From contig NC_019729.1 in NCBI RefSeq assembly GCF_000317475.1, forward strand, positions 4,292,501 through 4,356,500: a stretch of DNA of 64,000 nt, written 5' to 3'. The stretch comes from Oscillatoria nigro-viridis PCC 7112. Its GTDB lineage: Bacteria; Cyanobacteriota; Cyanobacteriia; Cyanobacteriales; Microcoleaceae. Position 1 is the first letter of the stretch. Each line of letters starts with the position of its first letter. The notes under the pieces were generated by a model, which was not told the DNA's origin, searched no databases, and worked only from the letters and a program-made list of their open reading frames with translations. Of this stretch, positions 34,976 through 45,965 are shown piece by piece. The translations under genes were made by a program, and so were the position numbers.

Positions 34976-35575
34976 ATGGTTCAAACTATAGACAATCCAA
35001 CAACTTCTCCTGCCGCCGAACAGCGTTTCACTTGGCGCGGTTTGACATGGCATCAATTCAAGGCAATTCAAGCTGGCTTTGAAGACGTACCGAATGTACG
35101 CTTATTTTATTGTGATGGAGTTTTAGAAATTGTGGGTACTGGAAGGTTGCATGAAGCGATTAGGTGTTTGATGGGCTTGCTAATGGGACAGTATTTTTTG
35201 CTCAGAAGAATTGTATTTTTTCCCAGCGGTACTTACAGTCAGATTGTCGAAGAGCAAGTCGAGTATCAGGCAGATTTGTCTTATTGTTTCGGAACTATTA
35301 AAGATGTTCCAGATTTATGTATTGAAATTGTTATCACTAGCGGTAGTCCGATTAAACTTCAGAAATACCGACTGATGGGAGTACCGGAAGTCTGGTTTTG
35401 GGAAGATGGCACTTTAGAGCTTTACCATCTGCGAGAGGAAGGTTACGATCGCATTGCTAGCAGCGAAATACTGCCGGAGTTAGACTTGTCTTTGCTCAAA
35501 CGCTGCATTTTGTTTGCTTCGCCTTTGGATGCGCTTGAAGAGTTTTCTAGAGGAATGGGCGATCGGGAAAATTGA
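34976..35575 (+). CDS. Uma2 family (putative PD-(D/E)XK) protein
   Basis: A 199-residue protein of the Uma2/DUF820 family, very abundant in cyanobacteria. The ATG at 34976, after an AGGA motif, is preferred over an earlier start at 34775 that would overlap the metF-like gene. Family blocks are TWRGLTWHQFKAIQAGF, VEYQADLSYCFG, VPDLCIEIVITSGSPIKLQK and KYRLMGVPEVWFWEDGTLEL, including the acidic and Lys residues of the nuclease fold. The biological role of these proteins is not settled. Confidence 0.88.
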   Translation: MVQTIDNPTTSPAAEQRFTWRGLTWHQFKAIQAGFEDVPNVRLFYCDGVLEIVGTGRLHEAIRCLMGLLMGQYFLLRRIVFFPSGTYSQIVEEQVEYQADLSYCFGTIKDVPDLCIEIVITSGSPIKLQKYRLMGVPEVWFWEDGTLELYHLREEGYDRIASSEILPELDLSLLKRCILFASPLDALEEFSRGMGDREN

Positions 35576-35638
35576 TCGATAAACTACTTTGAACAATGCT
35601 CGATCGACTAAACGGTTATTAAATAGGAGCAACTGGCA

Positions 35639-37282
35639 ATGACTGACTCAGAAATCCTTAATTCTGATACCATCAAAACACTAGATACTAGCATATCAGA
35701 AGTTACAGTTTACACCGATCGCGCTTTGGTGACGCGGCGCGGTACGGTATCTCTGACGGGAAACGAACGAGAATTGGCGATCGCCTCTGTACCCGCAACC
35801 CTCGAAACAGAGTCAGTCAGGGCCACCGGTGCGGGTACAGTTGCAGTGCGATTGCTGGGAGTGCGAACCGAAACAGTGTTTAGCAGCGAACCAGTGGGCG
35901 ATCGCACTGCCGAATTAACCCAACAAATCCAAGAATTAGAAACTCAAAAACGGGCAATTAACGACAAAATAACCGCCCGAAAAATTCAGCTCAAATTTGT
36001 GGAAGGTTTGAGCGAAAAAAGCGTCGGTTTCTTTTCCAGCAGCATCGCCAAACAGCAGGTAGGTTTAAACGAAACTGGTGAATTGCTGAACTTTTTAGGA
36101 ACCAATTACCTAAAATACGTAAGTGCGATCGCTCAATACGAAAGACAGCAGCGCGAATTAGACAAGCAAATAGAAGCTTTGCGCCAGCAGTTGTGGCAAG
36201 TACAAACTCCCCATTCCCAGCAAACTTTTAACATCATTGTCGCCCTAGAACCCAGCGGCAGCGGCAGTTTTGAACTAGAAGTTTCCTATGTAGTCATGCG
36301 AGCCCGTTGGACTCCCCTTTACGACTTGCGAGTCAACACTACCAACAACCAAATTAATCTCAATTACCTAGCCGAAGTCAATCAAAATACAGGCGAAGAT
36401 TGGACTGGAGTAGCGCTGACTTTATCTACAGCAAAACCCGGAATGGGAACTTTGCCCCCAAAACTCGAACCCTGGTTTATCGATATTGTTTACCCAAGAT
36501 ATACTCAAACCCGAGAATTTAAGATGAGCCGCAGCCGACAGCCTGCGGAAGCAGAAATAGCACTAGATGATAGAAACTTCGAGTTTGAAGAAAATGAACC
36601 AGTTACTTGTGCCGCCCCCCAACTCATGGCAGCTCAAACTGCTACCGCACAAGTATCCAGAGAAGGCGGCACCGTCTCATTTCAAGTAGGGGGAAATACC
36701 AAGATTCCCAGCGACGGTACACCGCACAAAGTGACGATTTTTAGCGAAAATTATCCGTTTAAACCTGAATATATAGCAGTCCCGCGATTAGTCAGTTTTG
36801 CCTATTTGCAAGCAGTTGTTGGGAATCCGCTGACAGGCGCCACTCTGCTTCCCGGTAAAGCAAATATCTTTCGCGACAACACTTTTGTCGGCAGTGTCCA
36901 GCTAGAAAATGTTTCGCCTGGTGAAGAATATAAACTGAATTTAGGAATAGATGAAGGGCTAAAAATAGAGCGGGAATTAGTAGAAAGACAAGTAGATAAA
37001 AAACTGATCGGTCAGCAGAGGCGGACGAGTTACGCTTATCGCTTAAATGTGACAAACTTGCATCAGGTACAGGTACACCTGACACTAAAAGAGCAATTGC
37101 CAGTCAGCCGCAACGAGCAAATTAAAGTGCGATCGACTCTCACTAATCCGAAGATAGTAGCAGGTGAAATGGGACTGCTGGAATGGATAATGTCTCTGCC
37201 GCCGCAAGCAAAGCAAGAGTTATATTATCAGTTTGTTGTCGAACATCCTCCTGATTTAGCAGTCACGGGTTTAGATATTTAA
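35639..37282 (+). CDS. DUF4139/DUF4140 protein (mucoidy inhibitor MuiA-like)
   Basis: A 547-residue protein. The N-terminal DUF4140 part opens with ISEVTVYTDRALVTRRGTV, followed by a coiled coil (about 95-190, rich in Gln and Lys). The C-terminal DUF4139 part runs from YVVMRARWTPLYDLRVNTTN to LEWIMSLPPQAKQELYYQF. This pair of domains defines the MuiA-like family, whose molecular function is unknown. No signal peptide is seen. It stands alone, 63 bp after the Uma2 gene. Confidence 0.85.
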   Translation: MTDSEILNSDTIKTLDTSISEVTVYTDRALVTRRGTVSLTGNERELAIASVPATLETESVRATGAGTVAVRLLGVRTETVFSSEPVGDRTAELTQQIQELETQKRAINDKITARKIQLKFVEGLSEKSVGFFSSSIAKQQVGLNETGELLNFLGTNYLKYVSAIAQYERQQRELDKQIEALRQQLWQVQTPHSQQTFNIIVALEPSGSGSFELEVSYVVMRARWTPLYDLRVNTTNNQINLNYLAEVNQNTGEDWTGVALTLSTAKPGMGTLPPKLEPWFIDIVYPRYTQTREFKMSRSRQPAEAEIALDDRNFEFEENEPVTCAAPQLMAAQTATAQVSREGGTVSFQVGGNTKIPSDGTPHKVTIFSENYPFKPEYIAVPRLVSFAYLQAVVGNPLTGATLLPGKANIFRDNTFVGSVQLENVSPGEEYKLNLGIDEGLKIERELVERQVDKKLIGQQRRTSYAYRLNVTNLHQVQVHLTLKEQLPVSRNEQIKVRSTLTNPKIVAGEMGLLEWIMSLPPQAKQELYYQFVVEHPPDLAVTGLDI

Positions 37283-37589
37283 TTAGGATTTACACTCTTA
37301 ATCTGTAACGCTAGCTACAGCTTATACTAATCATGAAAAATATTGATACATATCAATTAGAGAGGAGCATCTGTAGGGAAACGGCACTGCCGTGTCCGGC
37401 GGGGGGTTGTGCAAATCAAAGATAATTTGTATAAGATGGATAATTGTAGCAAGACTATTTCCAATTGGTATTACTTATCAAAAATTTGACGATCTGACTA
37501 TCAACAAAAAAACCAGGATGAATTACAACTGGCGAAAAGTCTTGTCTAACGGTATAATTCCCCCTTCCTCAAAAAAACGCCCCGATTTT
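37283..37589. other. Convergent spacer with short palindrome
   Basis: The spacer between the MuiA-like gene and the signalling operon contains TGTAGGGAAACGGCACTGCC, a palindromic phrase related to one that cuts the SGNH pseudogene at 45315-45345. No gene is supported; a 102-codon plus-strand frame here overlaps the GGDEF gene and lacks a ribosome binding site. Confidence 0.4.
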
Positions 37590-38960
37590 TCAACAATTTG
37601 TACTCCAGCGATCGCGCCCCTGTTGTTTAGCATCGTACAAAGCTTTGTCTGCACAGGCTATCAGTGTATCTGGTTGAACTTCCAAGGTGGGTATGAGTGA
37701 GGCAATACCCAAACTGACTGTGACGATCTCCTTCACGTCAGACTCTGCATGGGAAATCGCCAGATCGTGAATTCCTTGCTGAATGTTTTGTGCCACCTGA
37801 ATCCCTCCTTTTAAATCCGTATTCGCCAGAAGTACCACAAATTCTTCTCCACCGTAACGCGCTGCTAAATCGGTGGGACGACGGACTACTTTTTGTAATG
37901 TTTGCCCTATTCTAATTAAGCAATCATCCCCAGCCAGATGACCGTAGTAGTCGTTGTAGGATTTGAATTTATCAAGGTCAAATAAAATTAGAGAAAGTGG
38001 CTGCTTTTCTGGCGCTAGGCGTTGCCATTCACTTTGAAGGCGATTGTTGAAACAGCGACGGTTAGCCACCTGAGTCAAACCATCTAGATTTGCCAGTTCT
38101 TTTAATTTTTGATTGGCATCTTGGAGAGCCAATTCTATTTGTTTGCGGGCGGTAATATCACGGATAGTAACGGAAAAACCATCTCCTAGCTTGACTGCTA
38201 CGAAGTGAAACCAGCAAGATTTTCCTGATTCATAGTAAAAATCCTTTTCTAAAGATTCCCCCGTCTCGACAATATTAACGAAGCAATTAAATAGTTTTGG
38301 ATCGATATTAGTCAAAAACTTTTTTAGTACCAATTTGCCAATCATCTCTTCACGACTGCTTTTAAAAGCTCTAGCAATCACGGGGTTGACGACTAAACAC
38401 CGAAAATCCTCAATCTCCCCTGTTTCGGGGTTGCGAACAGCCTGCATTGCGGCAATACCATCAAGGGAACTATTCAAAACACTAGCAAGTAAAGCCCTCG
38501 ATTGATAAAGAACCTCTTCTGCTTCCCGGCGCTTAATGTTTTCTTGTTCCAGAAGCTGTTGCTGGCGTTGAATGGTTAACTGATTTTCCAGACGCGCCAC
38601 TACTTCTTCGATTTGAAATGGTTTGGTGATGTAGTCTATAGCCCCTGAATCAAAGGCGGTTAATTTGTCGAAGACATCATCTAAAGCACTAATGAAAATT
38701 ACTGGAATGTGGCTAAAATCTGCATCCGCTTTGAGAGTTCTACAGACTTGATAACCATCCATTTCCGGCATCTTAACATCTAAAAGAATCACATCTGGTC
38801 GCTTTACCTTCACCGTTTTCAGTGCCATCCGCCCACTGGTAACGCTGCGAACAGTGTAGCCGAGTTTGAGGAGCGCATCGCTTAGTAATTGTAGATTTTC
38901 TGGCAGGTCATCTACAATTAAAATATTACCTTTATTTTCTACTTGACAATCATTATTCAT
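37590..38960 (-). CDS. REC-PAS-GGDEF response regulator (diguanylate cyclase)
   Basis: A 456-residue protein. The receiver domain (about 12-128) has the phospho-acceptor Asp in [18 protein letters not shown]-like domain (about 155-275) is followed by GGDEF (about 290-450) with RYGGEEF, so c-di-GMP synthesis is expected. The inhibitory RxxD site (RPTD) lies five residues before the active site. The first roughly 275 residues are almost identical to the next gene upstream, which carries a kinase instead. It is the last gene of a minus-strand operon; 58 bp separate it from that gene. Confidence 0.93.
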   Translation of the reverse strand: MNNDCQVENKGNILIVDDLPENLQLLSDALLKLGYTVRSVTSGRMALKTVKVKRPDVILLDVKMPEMDGYQVCRTLKADADFSHIPVIFISALDDVFDKLTAFDSGAIDYITKPFQIEEVVARLENQLTIQRQQQLLEQENIKRREAEEVLYQSRALLASVLNSSLDGIAAMQAVRNPETGEIEDFRCLVVNPVIARAFKSSREEMIGKLVLKKFLTNIDPKLFNCFVNIVETGESLEKDFYYESGKSCWFHFVAVKLGDGFSVTIRDITARKQIELALQDANQKLKELANLDGLTQVANRRCFNNRLQSEWQRLAPEKQPLSLILFDLDKFKSYNDYYGHLAGDDCLIRIGQTLQKVVRRPTDLAARYGGEEFVVLLANTDLKGGIQVAQNIQQGIHDLAISHAESDVKEIVTVSLGIASLIPTLEVQPDTLIACADKALYDAKQQGRDRWSTNC

Positions 38961-39018
38961 ATTTTATCAATTTTAATTAGTTAGTTTTAAGTGCTTGTTC
39001 AGCATCCTCAATCCACAA

Positions 39019-40722
39019 TTATTTGGCAATGGGAATTTCAACTACAAATTCGGCTCCTTTTCCGAAATCCGAGTTACAATATAAATTGCCACCATGTTGC
39101 TCTACAACAATTTTGTGACAGATAAACAGTCCTAGTCCCGTACCTTTCCCCACGGGTTTAGTAGTAAAAAATGGATCGAATAATTGTGAATGTAATTCCT
39201 CAGAGATTCCTACACCATTATCGGATATTTTAATTAATATTTGATTTTTATTCACAAAAATAGTTTTAATTTTTATTTGTCCTTGAGCGCCGATACATTG
39301 GGTGTAAATAGAATCAATAGCGTTATCCAGAAGATTCATAAATACCTGATTTAGTTGACCAGAATAACACTGAATTCTGGGCAACTGAGCATAATCTTTA
39401 ATCACGATAATTTCTGGATGTTCTGCTGTGGCTTTCAGGCGATTTTGGAGGAGCATCAGCGTACTGTCGATACCTTGATGAATATCCACTCGTTTGTATT
39501 CAGCCTCATCGTGATGGGAGAAATTCCGCAAGGACAAAACTATTCGCTGAATGCGATCGGTTCCTAGCCGCATAGAATTCAGAAGTTTGAGCAAGTCTTC
39601 TTGCATAAAATCTAGGTTAATAGCCTCACTTTCTACTTTAATTTGTATCGGGGGATCGGGAAAGTGTTGTTGATATAGTTTTACCAAATACAGTAAATCT
39701 TTGAAATATTCAGTAGCAGGAATCAGATTGGCGTGAATAAAATTCACCGGATTGTTAATTTCATGGGCTACCCCTGCAACCAGATTCCCAATAGAAGACA
39801 TTTTCTCACTCTGGATGAGTTGAGCTTGGGTGCGCTTTAGTTCGCGCAGAGTAAGTTCTAAATTTTTAGCTTGTTGTTGTAATTCAAATTCGGCTTGTTT
39901 GCGGGCGGTAATATCACGGATAGTAACGGAAAAACCATCTCCTAGCTTGACTGCTACGAAGTGAAACCAGCAAGATTTTCCTGATTCATAGTAAAAATCC
40001 TGTTCTAAAGATTCCCCCGTTTCGACAATATTAACGAAGCAATTAAATAGTTCTGGATCGATATTAGTCAAAAACTTTTTTAGTACCAATTTGCCAATCA
40101 TCTCTTCATTCCTACTGTTAAAAGCTCTAGAAATCTGGGGGTTGACGACTAAACACCGAAAATCCTCAATCTCGCCTGTTTCGGTGTTACGAACAGCCTG
40201 CATTGCGGCAATACCATCAAGGGAACTATTCAAAACACTAGCCAGTAAAGCCCTCGATTGATAAAGAACCTCTTCTGCTTCCCGGCGCTTAATGTTTTCT
40301 TGTTCCAGAAGCTGTTGCTGGCGTTGAATGGTTAACTGATTTTCCAGACGCGCCACTACTTCTTCGATTTGAAATGGTTTGGTGATGTAGTCTATAGCCC
40401 CTGACTCAAAGGCGGTTACTTTGTCGAAGACATCATCTAAAGCACTAATGAAAATTACTGGAATCTGGCTAAAATCTGCATTCGCTTTGAGAGTTCTACA
40501 GACTTGATAACCATCCATTTCCGGCATCTTAACATCTAAAAGAATCACATCTGGTCGCTTTACCTTCACCGTTTTCAGTGCCATCCGCCCACTGGTAACG
40601 CTGCGAACAGTGTAGCCGAGTTTGAGGAGCGCATCGCTTAGTAATTGTAGATTTTCTGGCAGGTCATCTACAATTAAAATATTACCTTTATTTTCAATTT
40701 TATAATTAAGATTCATTGCCAC
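39019..40722 (-). CDS. REC-PAS-histidine kinase
   Basis: A 567-residue protein. A receiver domain (Asp in [12 protein letters not shown]) and PAS domain nearly identical to those of the downstream diguanylate cyclase are followed by a HisKA domain (phospho-acceptor His in [12 protein letters not shown]) and a HATPase domain with [14 protein letters not shown] and [10 protein letters not shown]. Its gene start overlaps the end of the upstream hybrid kinase by 17 bp, so the two are translationally coupled. It likely takes phosphate from that kinase and passes it on. There is no membrane segment. Confidence 0.93.
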   Translation of the reverse strand: MAMNLNYKIENKGNILIVDDLPENLQLLSDALLKLGYTVRSVTSGRMALKTVKVKRPDVILLDVKMPEMDGYQVCRTLKANADFSQIPVIFISALDDVFDKVTAFESGAIDYITKPFQIEEVVARLENQLTIQRQQQLLEQENIKRREAEEVLYQSRALLASVLNSSLDGIAAMQAVRNTETGEIEDFRCLVVNPQISRAFNSRNEEMIGKLVLKKFLTNIDPELFNCFVNIVETGESLEQDFYYESGKSCWFHFVAVKLGDGFSVTIRDITARKQAEFELQQQAKNLELTLRELKRTQAQLIQSEKMSSIGNLVAGVAHEINNPVNFIHANLIPATEYFKDLLYLVKLYQQHFPDPPIQIKVESEAINLDFMQEDLLKLLNSMRLGTDRIQRIVLSLRNFSHHDEAEYKRVDIHQGIDSTLMLLQNRLKATAEHPEIIVIKDYAQLPRIQCYSGQLNQVFMNLLDNAIDSIYTQCIGAQGQIKIKTIFVNKNQILIKISDNGVGISEELHSQLFDPFFTTKPVGKGTGLGLFICHKIVVEQHGGNLYCNSDFGKGAEFVVEIPIAK

Positions 40723-43369
40723 TCCGGGGTTCTACTAAATCAAGAATCTGCTCAAACTTAAATTCACGTGCAAGTTTGGTCAATGATTTTATCAAACGAG
40801 TTTCTGTTTTGGGAATTTCTCCTACAATTTGTAACACGAGGTGAGTATTTGCCTCAAGTGCCGCTGCGTAGAGTTGACCGATCCATTCTTGAGTCATACA
40901 GGTTAAATCTGCCGATGTCAAGGGGCGTGTTTCTGTATCGTCCAAGACAGGAGATATTGTTTCTGCATAGATATATTTGACTCCCAAATGCTTGGCTAGT
41001 GCCTCAAAAATGGTGTGTTCAACGAAGGGTTTGCGAACAAAGTCATCACATCCAGCCGAAAGCACGATCGCCTTTTCTTCTTCCAACACACTCGCCGTTA
41101 ACGCGATTACAGCCGTAGCATTGCCTTTAGTGGTAGATTTAATGTATTTTGTCGCTTCGTAGCCATCCATAACTGGCATCCTCATATCCATCCAGATTAG
41201 GTGCGGTTCCCATTCATCCCAAATGGCGATCGCCTCTTGTCCGTTACTGGCTTCTTTCACCTCAAATCCCAAGGGACTCAACAACTTAATTAGTAATTGT
41301 CGATTAATAGATTTATCATCGACTGTGAGAATTTTGTAGCTAAGTTGACCGGGCACCAGTCCCAGCACTCTTGAATATTCTCCCGTACTCTTGCTGTTTG
41401 TTTCTTGACCCAATTTGGTCTGAATATACAATTGGAAAGTTGTACCTTTTCCTAATTCGCTTTCTACAGAAATATCTCCACCCATCAATTGCACAAATTT
41501 CCGGCTGATTGCTAAACCTAAACCCGTTCCTTCCTCCAGATCTTTTCCAGCTTGAGCTTGACTAAAGGCATCAAATAGTTTGGGCAGTTCTGCTGCTGCA
41601 ATACCTACCCCAGTATCGCGAATACGGAAATGCAAATTAAAAACATCTGTGGTTTCTTGTTCTCCCAGAAAGACATTCAAAGTTATTTGACCCTCGGAAG
41701 TAAATTTGATGGCATTGCTGAGTAAATTAATTAAAACCTGACGCAGTTTTACTTGATCGGTACAGATATAGCGCGGAACATTTTCGGTTCGCTGGAATAC
41801 CAACTTCAATCCGGCATTATTAGCCCGCAGATGCAGCATATCTTCTAAATCATTCAGCAAGATATGTAGGTCAAAGTCTGTAAGATTAAGGGTGGTTTTA
41901 CCTGCTTCGATTTTTGATAAATCGAGTACATTATTAATTAGCGTTAATAGATAATCACCGCTGCGATAGATAATTCCGGCATTCTCGTATTGTTCTGGGG
42001 GCATATTTGTGGCCCGTACCATCAACTGCGAAAAGCCGAGAATAGCATTGAGGGGCGATCGCAATTCGTGGCTCATATTGGCAATAAATGTACTTTTGGC
42101 TTGATTGGCTACTTCGGCTTTTTCTTTGGCAATGACTAACTCTGCTGTTCGTTCCTCTACCCGTTGTTCCAAAGTTTCAAAAGATGTTTGTAACTGTCCT
42201 GCCATATTATTAAAAGCTCGTGCCAGTTGAGCTGTTTCATCTTTTGAGTGAATCTTAACCCGGATATTTAAGTTGCCCGCAGTAAACTCAGTCACGATAT
42301 TAGCGAGATAAATCAATGGCTTAGTCAGTAGTTGCCCAATGGCAACGGCGATGATTGTTACTACTCCAGCGATTAGTGTAAATAGGAATAGTGCATCACT
42401 AATTTGCTTTTCCACAGGCGCTAGAGCAACAGCTAGCGGTTGTGCGAAAAGCACAGACCAAGGTTTATATTGTAAACGAGCTATCGCGATCAAATTTGCC
42501 TGATTATTATTCTCTGTTAAGGATGCTATTAAAGATGATTGTTTGGTATCTAATGCTTGCTTGATTTTGGGTAAATTTGTAGCAGTTTCTTTAGTCAAAC
42601 CCTTCGATAAACGCCCTTCGCTTTGGAGTTTAGTTGCGACATCAGACGACAGAGAAACAATGGATTTAAAAAGCAGTTTAGGTGTTATACTATGGGCCAG
42701 GTAAATATAATTTTCATCTAAAAGAATTGCTGAAAATTCTGCCCCGGCTCGCTCAGTTTGTCGAGTTACTAATTGCTGAACAACTGTGGCATTGTAGGAT
42801 ACCCGTAATATCCCTAATATCTTTCCCTTTGCATTGCGAACAGGACTACTAAAAAATAGTTGAATTAGATCTGGATTTTTTGGCGATCGCTTCATACTAG
42901 AGACAAAAGGTAGCTGAGTTTGCAGCGGTTCTCTCCAGTAATTTTGACTGGATTCATCTCGACCAATATCCCGTGTATTAGTATCTAAAACATTCCGTCC
43001 GTTTATATCTAGCAAAGCGTAAGAGATAATATTGAGCATATCTTTACGACTGAGACGGATTAATGTTTCTGTCGCTAACCGCTTTTCAGGACTATCCTTT
43101 CGCTGTTCGACCGTTTGGCCGAGGTAAGCAGATAAACCTGGTAAAATCGCTTCTACGCGCACGGCATTGAGATTAGCATCAATAAACGCATCTATTCTGT
43201 TAACAGTTTCCTTGGCTGCCGCAGATAGAGCTTGTCGTGCGTTGTCAGTTAGTGCCTGTTCTGTTGTCTGTTTGTTCAGATAAGCTAACAACAGTAAAGG
43301 GATGAGAGCCACCATGAGAAATGATACGATTAACTTGGTACGGATACTGTTTAAAAGTGAGTGATTCAT
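40706..43369 (-). CDS. Membrane hybrid sensor histidine kinase (Cache-HAMP-HisKA-HATPase-REC)
   Basis: An 887-residue protein. A first membrane helix (about 13-31) and a second (about 326-347) flank a periplasmic dCache-like sensor domain. HAMP (about 347-400), a coiled coil, HisKA (His in [13 protein letters not shown]), HATPase ([23 protein letters not shown]) and a receiver domain (Asp in [14 protein letters not shown]) follow, then a helical tail of about 85 residues. Its ATG overlaps the stop of the upstream binding-protein gene by 4 bp, suggesting that the lipoprotein presents a ligand to this sensor. Confidence 0.94.
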   Translation of the reverse strand: MNHSLLNSIRTKLIVSFLMVALIPLLLLAYLNKQTTEQALTDNARQALSAAAKETVNRIDAFIDANLNAVRVEAILPGLSAYLGQTVEQRKDSPEKRLATETLIRLSRKDMLNIISYALLDINGRNVLDTNTRDIGRDESSQNYWREPLQTQLPFVSSMKRSPKNPDLIQLFFSSPVRNAKGKILGILRVSYNATVVQQLVTRQTERAGAEFSAILLDENYIYLAHSITPKLLFKSIVSLSSDVATKLQSEGRLSKGLTKETATNLPKIKQALDTKQSSLIASLTENNNQANLIAIARLQYKPWSVLFAQPLAVALAPVEKQISDALFLFTLIAGVVTIIAVAIGQLLTKPLIYLANIVTEFTAGNLNIRVKIHSKDETAQLARAFNNMAGQLQTSFETLEQRVEERTAELVIAKEKAEVANQAKSTFIANMSHELRSPLNAILGFSQLMVRATNMPPEQYENAGIIYRSGDYLLTLINNVLDLSKIEAGKTTLNLTDFDLHILLNDLEDMLHLRANNAGLKLVFQRTENVPRYICTDQVKLRQVLINLLSNAIKFTSEGQITLNVFLGEQETTDVFNLHFRIRDTGVGIAAAELPKLFDAFSQAQAGKDLEEGTGLGLAISRKFVQLMGGDISVESELGKGTTFQLYIQTKLGQETNSKSTGEYSRVLGLVPGQLSYKILTVDDKSINRQLLIKLLSPLGFEVKEASNGQEAIAIWDEWEPHLIWMDMRMPVMDGYEATKYIKSTTKGNATAVIALTASVLEEEKAIVLSAGCDDFVRKPFVEHTIFEALAKHLGVKYIYAETISPVLDDTETRPLTSADLTCMTQEWIGQLYAAALEANTHLVLQIVGEIPKTETRLIKSLTKLAREFKFEQILDLVEPRSGNES

Positions 43370-44355
43370 GGGTGTACATTAGAAGAATATAAGAAAGATG
43401 AATTAAACAAAGTTTTGATATCTGGAATGCGTGTAACGTCGCCAGAGCGAATAAAAAAGTCTGTATATATCTTAGCTTTTTTGTATATAGACTGACTGCT
43501 GGCAGGATCGAAAAATTTCTTATTTTCCTCAAGATTAGTGAGGTTTATGCCCTCTAGAGATAGTGTATTGCTAGGAATATTTAATGTTTTACTAATGATA
43601 GCGTTTCCTTCCTCAACATTTGCTTCCCAGTAGGTGACGGCTTGCAGCCATGCTCGAATAAATGCACGAATATCTTCAGGACGATCGCGGATTACTTCAC
43701 CGCGAAAGGCAACCACATCTAAAATCAAGCCAGGAGTTTGTTTGCTGGTAAATAGGATGTGACCTCCTAATTTTATGGCTTCAGAAAGATAGGGTTCCCA
43801 AGTGTGTCCTGCTTGGATTTCATTGCTTTTAAAGCGTTGGGGAAATTCGTAAGCGTCGAATTTAACTAGATTTACATCTTCCTTCGTTAAGTTACCAGTT
43901 TTTAACATCTCAGTGACAAAAACTTCACTAAATGCGCCTAGATTTGCGCTCACATTTTTCCCTTTCAAGTCAGCTAAGGTTTTAATTTTTGATTGTGCGA
44001 CTACCACATCTGCGCCTGTGGTTTCATCTACAACCATGACAGTTTGCATATCGGGATTTGTGGCACTCAAGCTCATAAAACCTCCCAAGGCAAATCCACC
44101 ACCATCATACTTCCCGGCACTGAAATCTGCTTGTTGCAATTGGCTGTAATTTATATAAATTATTTCCACGTCTACTCCTTGCGCTTTGAAAAATCCTTTT
44201 TTTTGGGCAATAATAACTGGATTATAGCCAACAAAAATGGTAAATCCTACTTTCAAGGGAGGGCGTTTTAATTCGGTTTGTCTTGGAGCATGGCAAGCAA
44301 ATAGCAGACAGGAGATAATGAGAAAAATACTAACGTATCTGAGTAGTTTAGACAT
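43366..44355 (-). CDS. NMT1/THI5-like substrate-binding lipoprotein
   Basis: A 329-residue periplasmic binding protein of the NMT1/ABC-type nitrate, sulfonate or taurine group. A lipoprotein signal peptide ends in LLFAC, giving a lipid-anchored Cys at about residue 20. The mature part has [20 protein letters not shown] and [20 protein letters not shown]. No permease or ATPase is encoded nearby; instead it is coupled by a 4-bp overlap to the hybrid kinase. It is therefore probably a sensor subunit rather than a transporter part. The ligand cannot be predicted. Confidence 0.87.
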   Translation of the reverse strand: MSKLLRYVSIFLIISCLLFACHAPRQTELKRPPLKVGFTIFVGYNPVIIAQKKGFFKAQGVDVEIIYINYSQLQQADFSAGKYDGGGFALGGFMSLSATNPDMQTVMVVDETTGADVVVAQSKIKTLADLKGKNVSANLGAFSEVFVTEMLKTGNLTKEDVNLVKFDAYEFPQRFKSNEIQAGHTWEPYLSEAIKLGGHILFTSKQTPGLILDVVAFRGEVIRDRPEDIRAFIRAWLQAVTYWEANVEEGNAIISKTLNIPSNTLSLEGINLTNLEENKKFFDPASSQSIYKKAKIYTDFFIRSGDVTRIPDIKTLFNSSFLYSSNVHP

Positions 44356-44944
44356 TGTTGATCGGGGGTTCTACTAAATCAAGAATCTGCTCAAACTTAA
44401 ATTCACGTGCAAGTTTGGTCAATGATTTTATCAAACGAGTTTCTGTTTTGGGAATTTCTCCTACGACTTGTAACACGAGGTGAGTATTTGCCTCAAGTGC
44501 TGCTGCGTAGAGTTGACCGATCCATTCTTGAGTCATACAGGTTAAATCTGCCGATGTCAAGGGGCGTGTTTCTGTATCGTCCAAGACAGGAGATATTGTT
44601 TCTGCATAGATATATTTGACTCCCAAATGCTTGGCTACTGCCTCAAAAATGGTGTGTTCAACGAAGGGTTTGCGAACAAAGTCATCACATCCAGCCGAAA
44701 GCACGATCGCCTTTTCTTCTTCCAACACACTCGCCGTTAACGCGATTACAGCCGTAGCATTGCCTTTAGTGGTAGATTTAATGTATTTTGTCGCTTCGCA
44801 GCCATCACAGACATCCCGATCTCCATCCCATCTTTCGGCAGCTAAATAGATCCAGTTAAAACAACGTAAAATATAGTCGTGGATGCAGAAACCGGGTTTT
44901 CCATCGGCAGTCTGCGCCGCAGGATTTACGTCGGTTAAGTGCAA
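44348..44944 (-). pseudogene. C-terminal fragment of a hybrid kinase
   Basis: From about residue 45 the frame is almost identical to the end of the hybrid kinase at 40706: [20 protein letters not shown] onward, then the same helical tail. The first roughly 44 residues come from unrelated DNA, and the receiver's phospho-acceptor Asp is lost. At DNA level 44356-44803 copies 40730-41164 with few changes. It still overlaps the next gene by 8 bp, as the complete kinase overlaps its neighbour. It looks like the remains of a tandem duplication, and its reading frame may be kept for coupling. Confidence 0.8.
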
Positions 44945-45340
44945 CCAACTTGCAGCAAGTGCCGATAAAATTGAGACTAAAAGAGTAATTCGATTTTAGA
45001 TTTTAGATGCAAGGATTTTGGATTGACTTGCGCGAGACAAATTCGGGGGATTGAGGATTTTAGATTTTAGATGCTTTCGATTGATTCCACGGATCGATCG
45101 CGTGGCGGGTACCACCTTTGAAATTCTCGGTCATGAGTTTAGATATTTAATATCAATTTCGATCGGATATTGCTACACAATTAAATTTTCTACCAATTAT
45201 TCAAATTCGCCGATCCGGCTAGGGAAAGGGCAATACCGTTTCCTTACAGACGATCGCATAAAATATACAGCAGATTCTACGTTTATAAAGTACACCCGCC
45301 TATCGTTCGATTCCCGTAGGGACACGGCACAGCCGTGTTC
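44945..45340. repeat. Spacer with TTTTAGATTTTAGATGC repeats
   Basis: GATTTTAGATTTTAGATGC phrases occur at 44992-45010 and 45054-45072. Near 45315-45345 lies the palindromic GTAGGGACACGGCACAGCC element, which ends the SGNH pseudogene. A 175-codon plus-strand frame here shows no family features. Confidence 0.5.
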
Positions 45341-45960
45341 CTACTTCATAAACACACCAGCCACAGGGGAATTCGGCACAAAAACACTGGAAAATCGGAG
45401 CATAACATATCTGTCAAACACTTCTTGCATTGCCAATAACGGTTGGCGATTCGGCATCAGATGGTTATTTTTCAACCCCGCGCTGCTACTTGGAGGTTGT
45501 AGCAAATCGCGAGTACCAATTTGCAATATCACAGCATCGCTTCCAAAAGTGCGAAACTTGCAAATATATCCCAATTGATTGCCAATTCCCCAAAAGCCCG
45601 CAGCAGCATTCAGCACCTGAACCTGCTTTTTGAGGCCCAACCAACGCGCTGCCAACAATTCTGTAATAGTTTGTATCCGATCCGTGGTATTATTCCCATC
45701 GAGTACCGAATCTCCTGCCATCAAAATTCTGACAGTAGCTTCAGGCTTGGCTGAATCGATTTGTTCAGACCGTTGAGAAAACTGATTGTACTGAAGTCTA
45801 TTGCCAAAGCGATATACAGGTTGATTTGGTGCAAATATCTAGTCAGCATCAGTATCAGCTTGCAACAAAGCAAGATTTCCCAATCCCAGCCAGCGCAGCG
45901 CAATTTTTATCGCACTCAAAGAGGCGATCGCACAACTGGGAATCCCATACTTAGCTTTCA
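45341..45960 (-). pseudogene. SGNH/GDSL hydrolase pseudogene
   Basis: The frame around ILMAGDSVLDGNNTTDRIQT and LNAAAGFWGIGNQLGY belongs to SGNH/GDSL-type hydrolases, with the nucleophile Ser in GDS. In the same frame, upstream sequence (YGIPSCAIASLSAIKIALRW and neighbours) is cut off by an in-frame TAG at 45839-45841. The C-terminus, which should carry the catalytic Asp/His, is lost where the frame runs into a GTAGGGACACGGC repeat. Both defects indicate a decayed gene. A remnant peptide from 45724 to 45341 could still be translated. Confidence 0.7.
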
Positions 45961-45965
45961 AAAAT

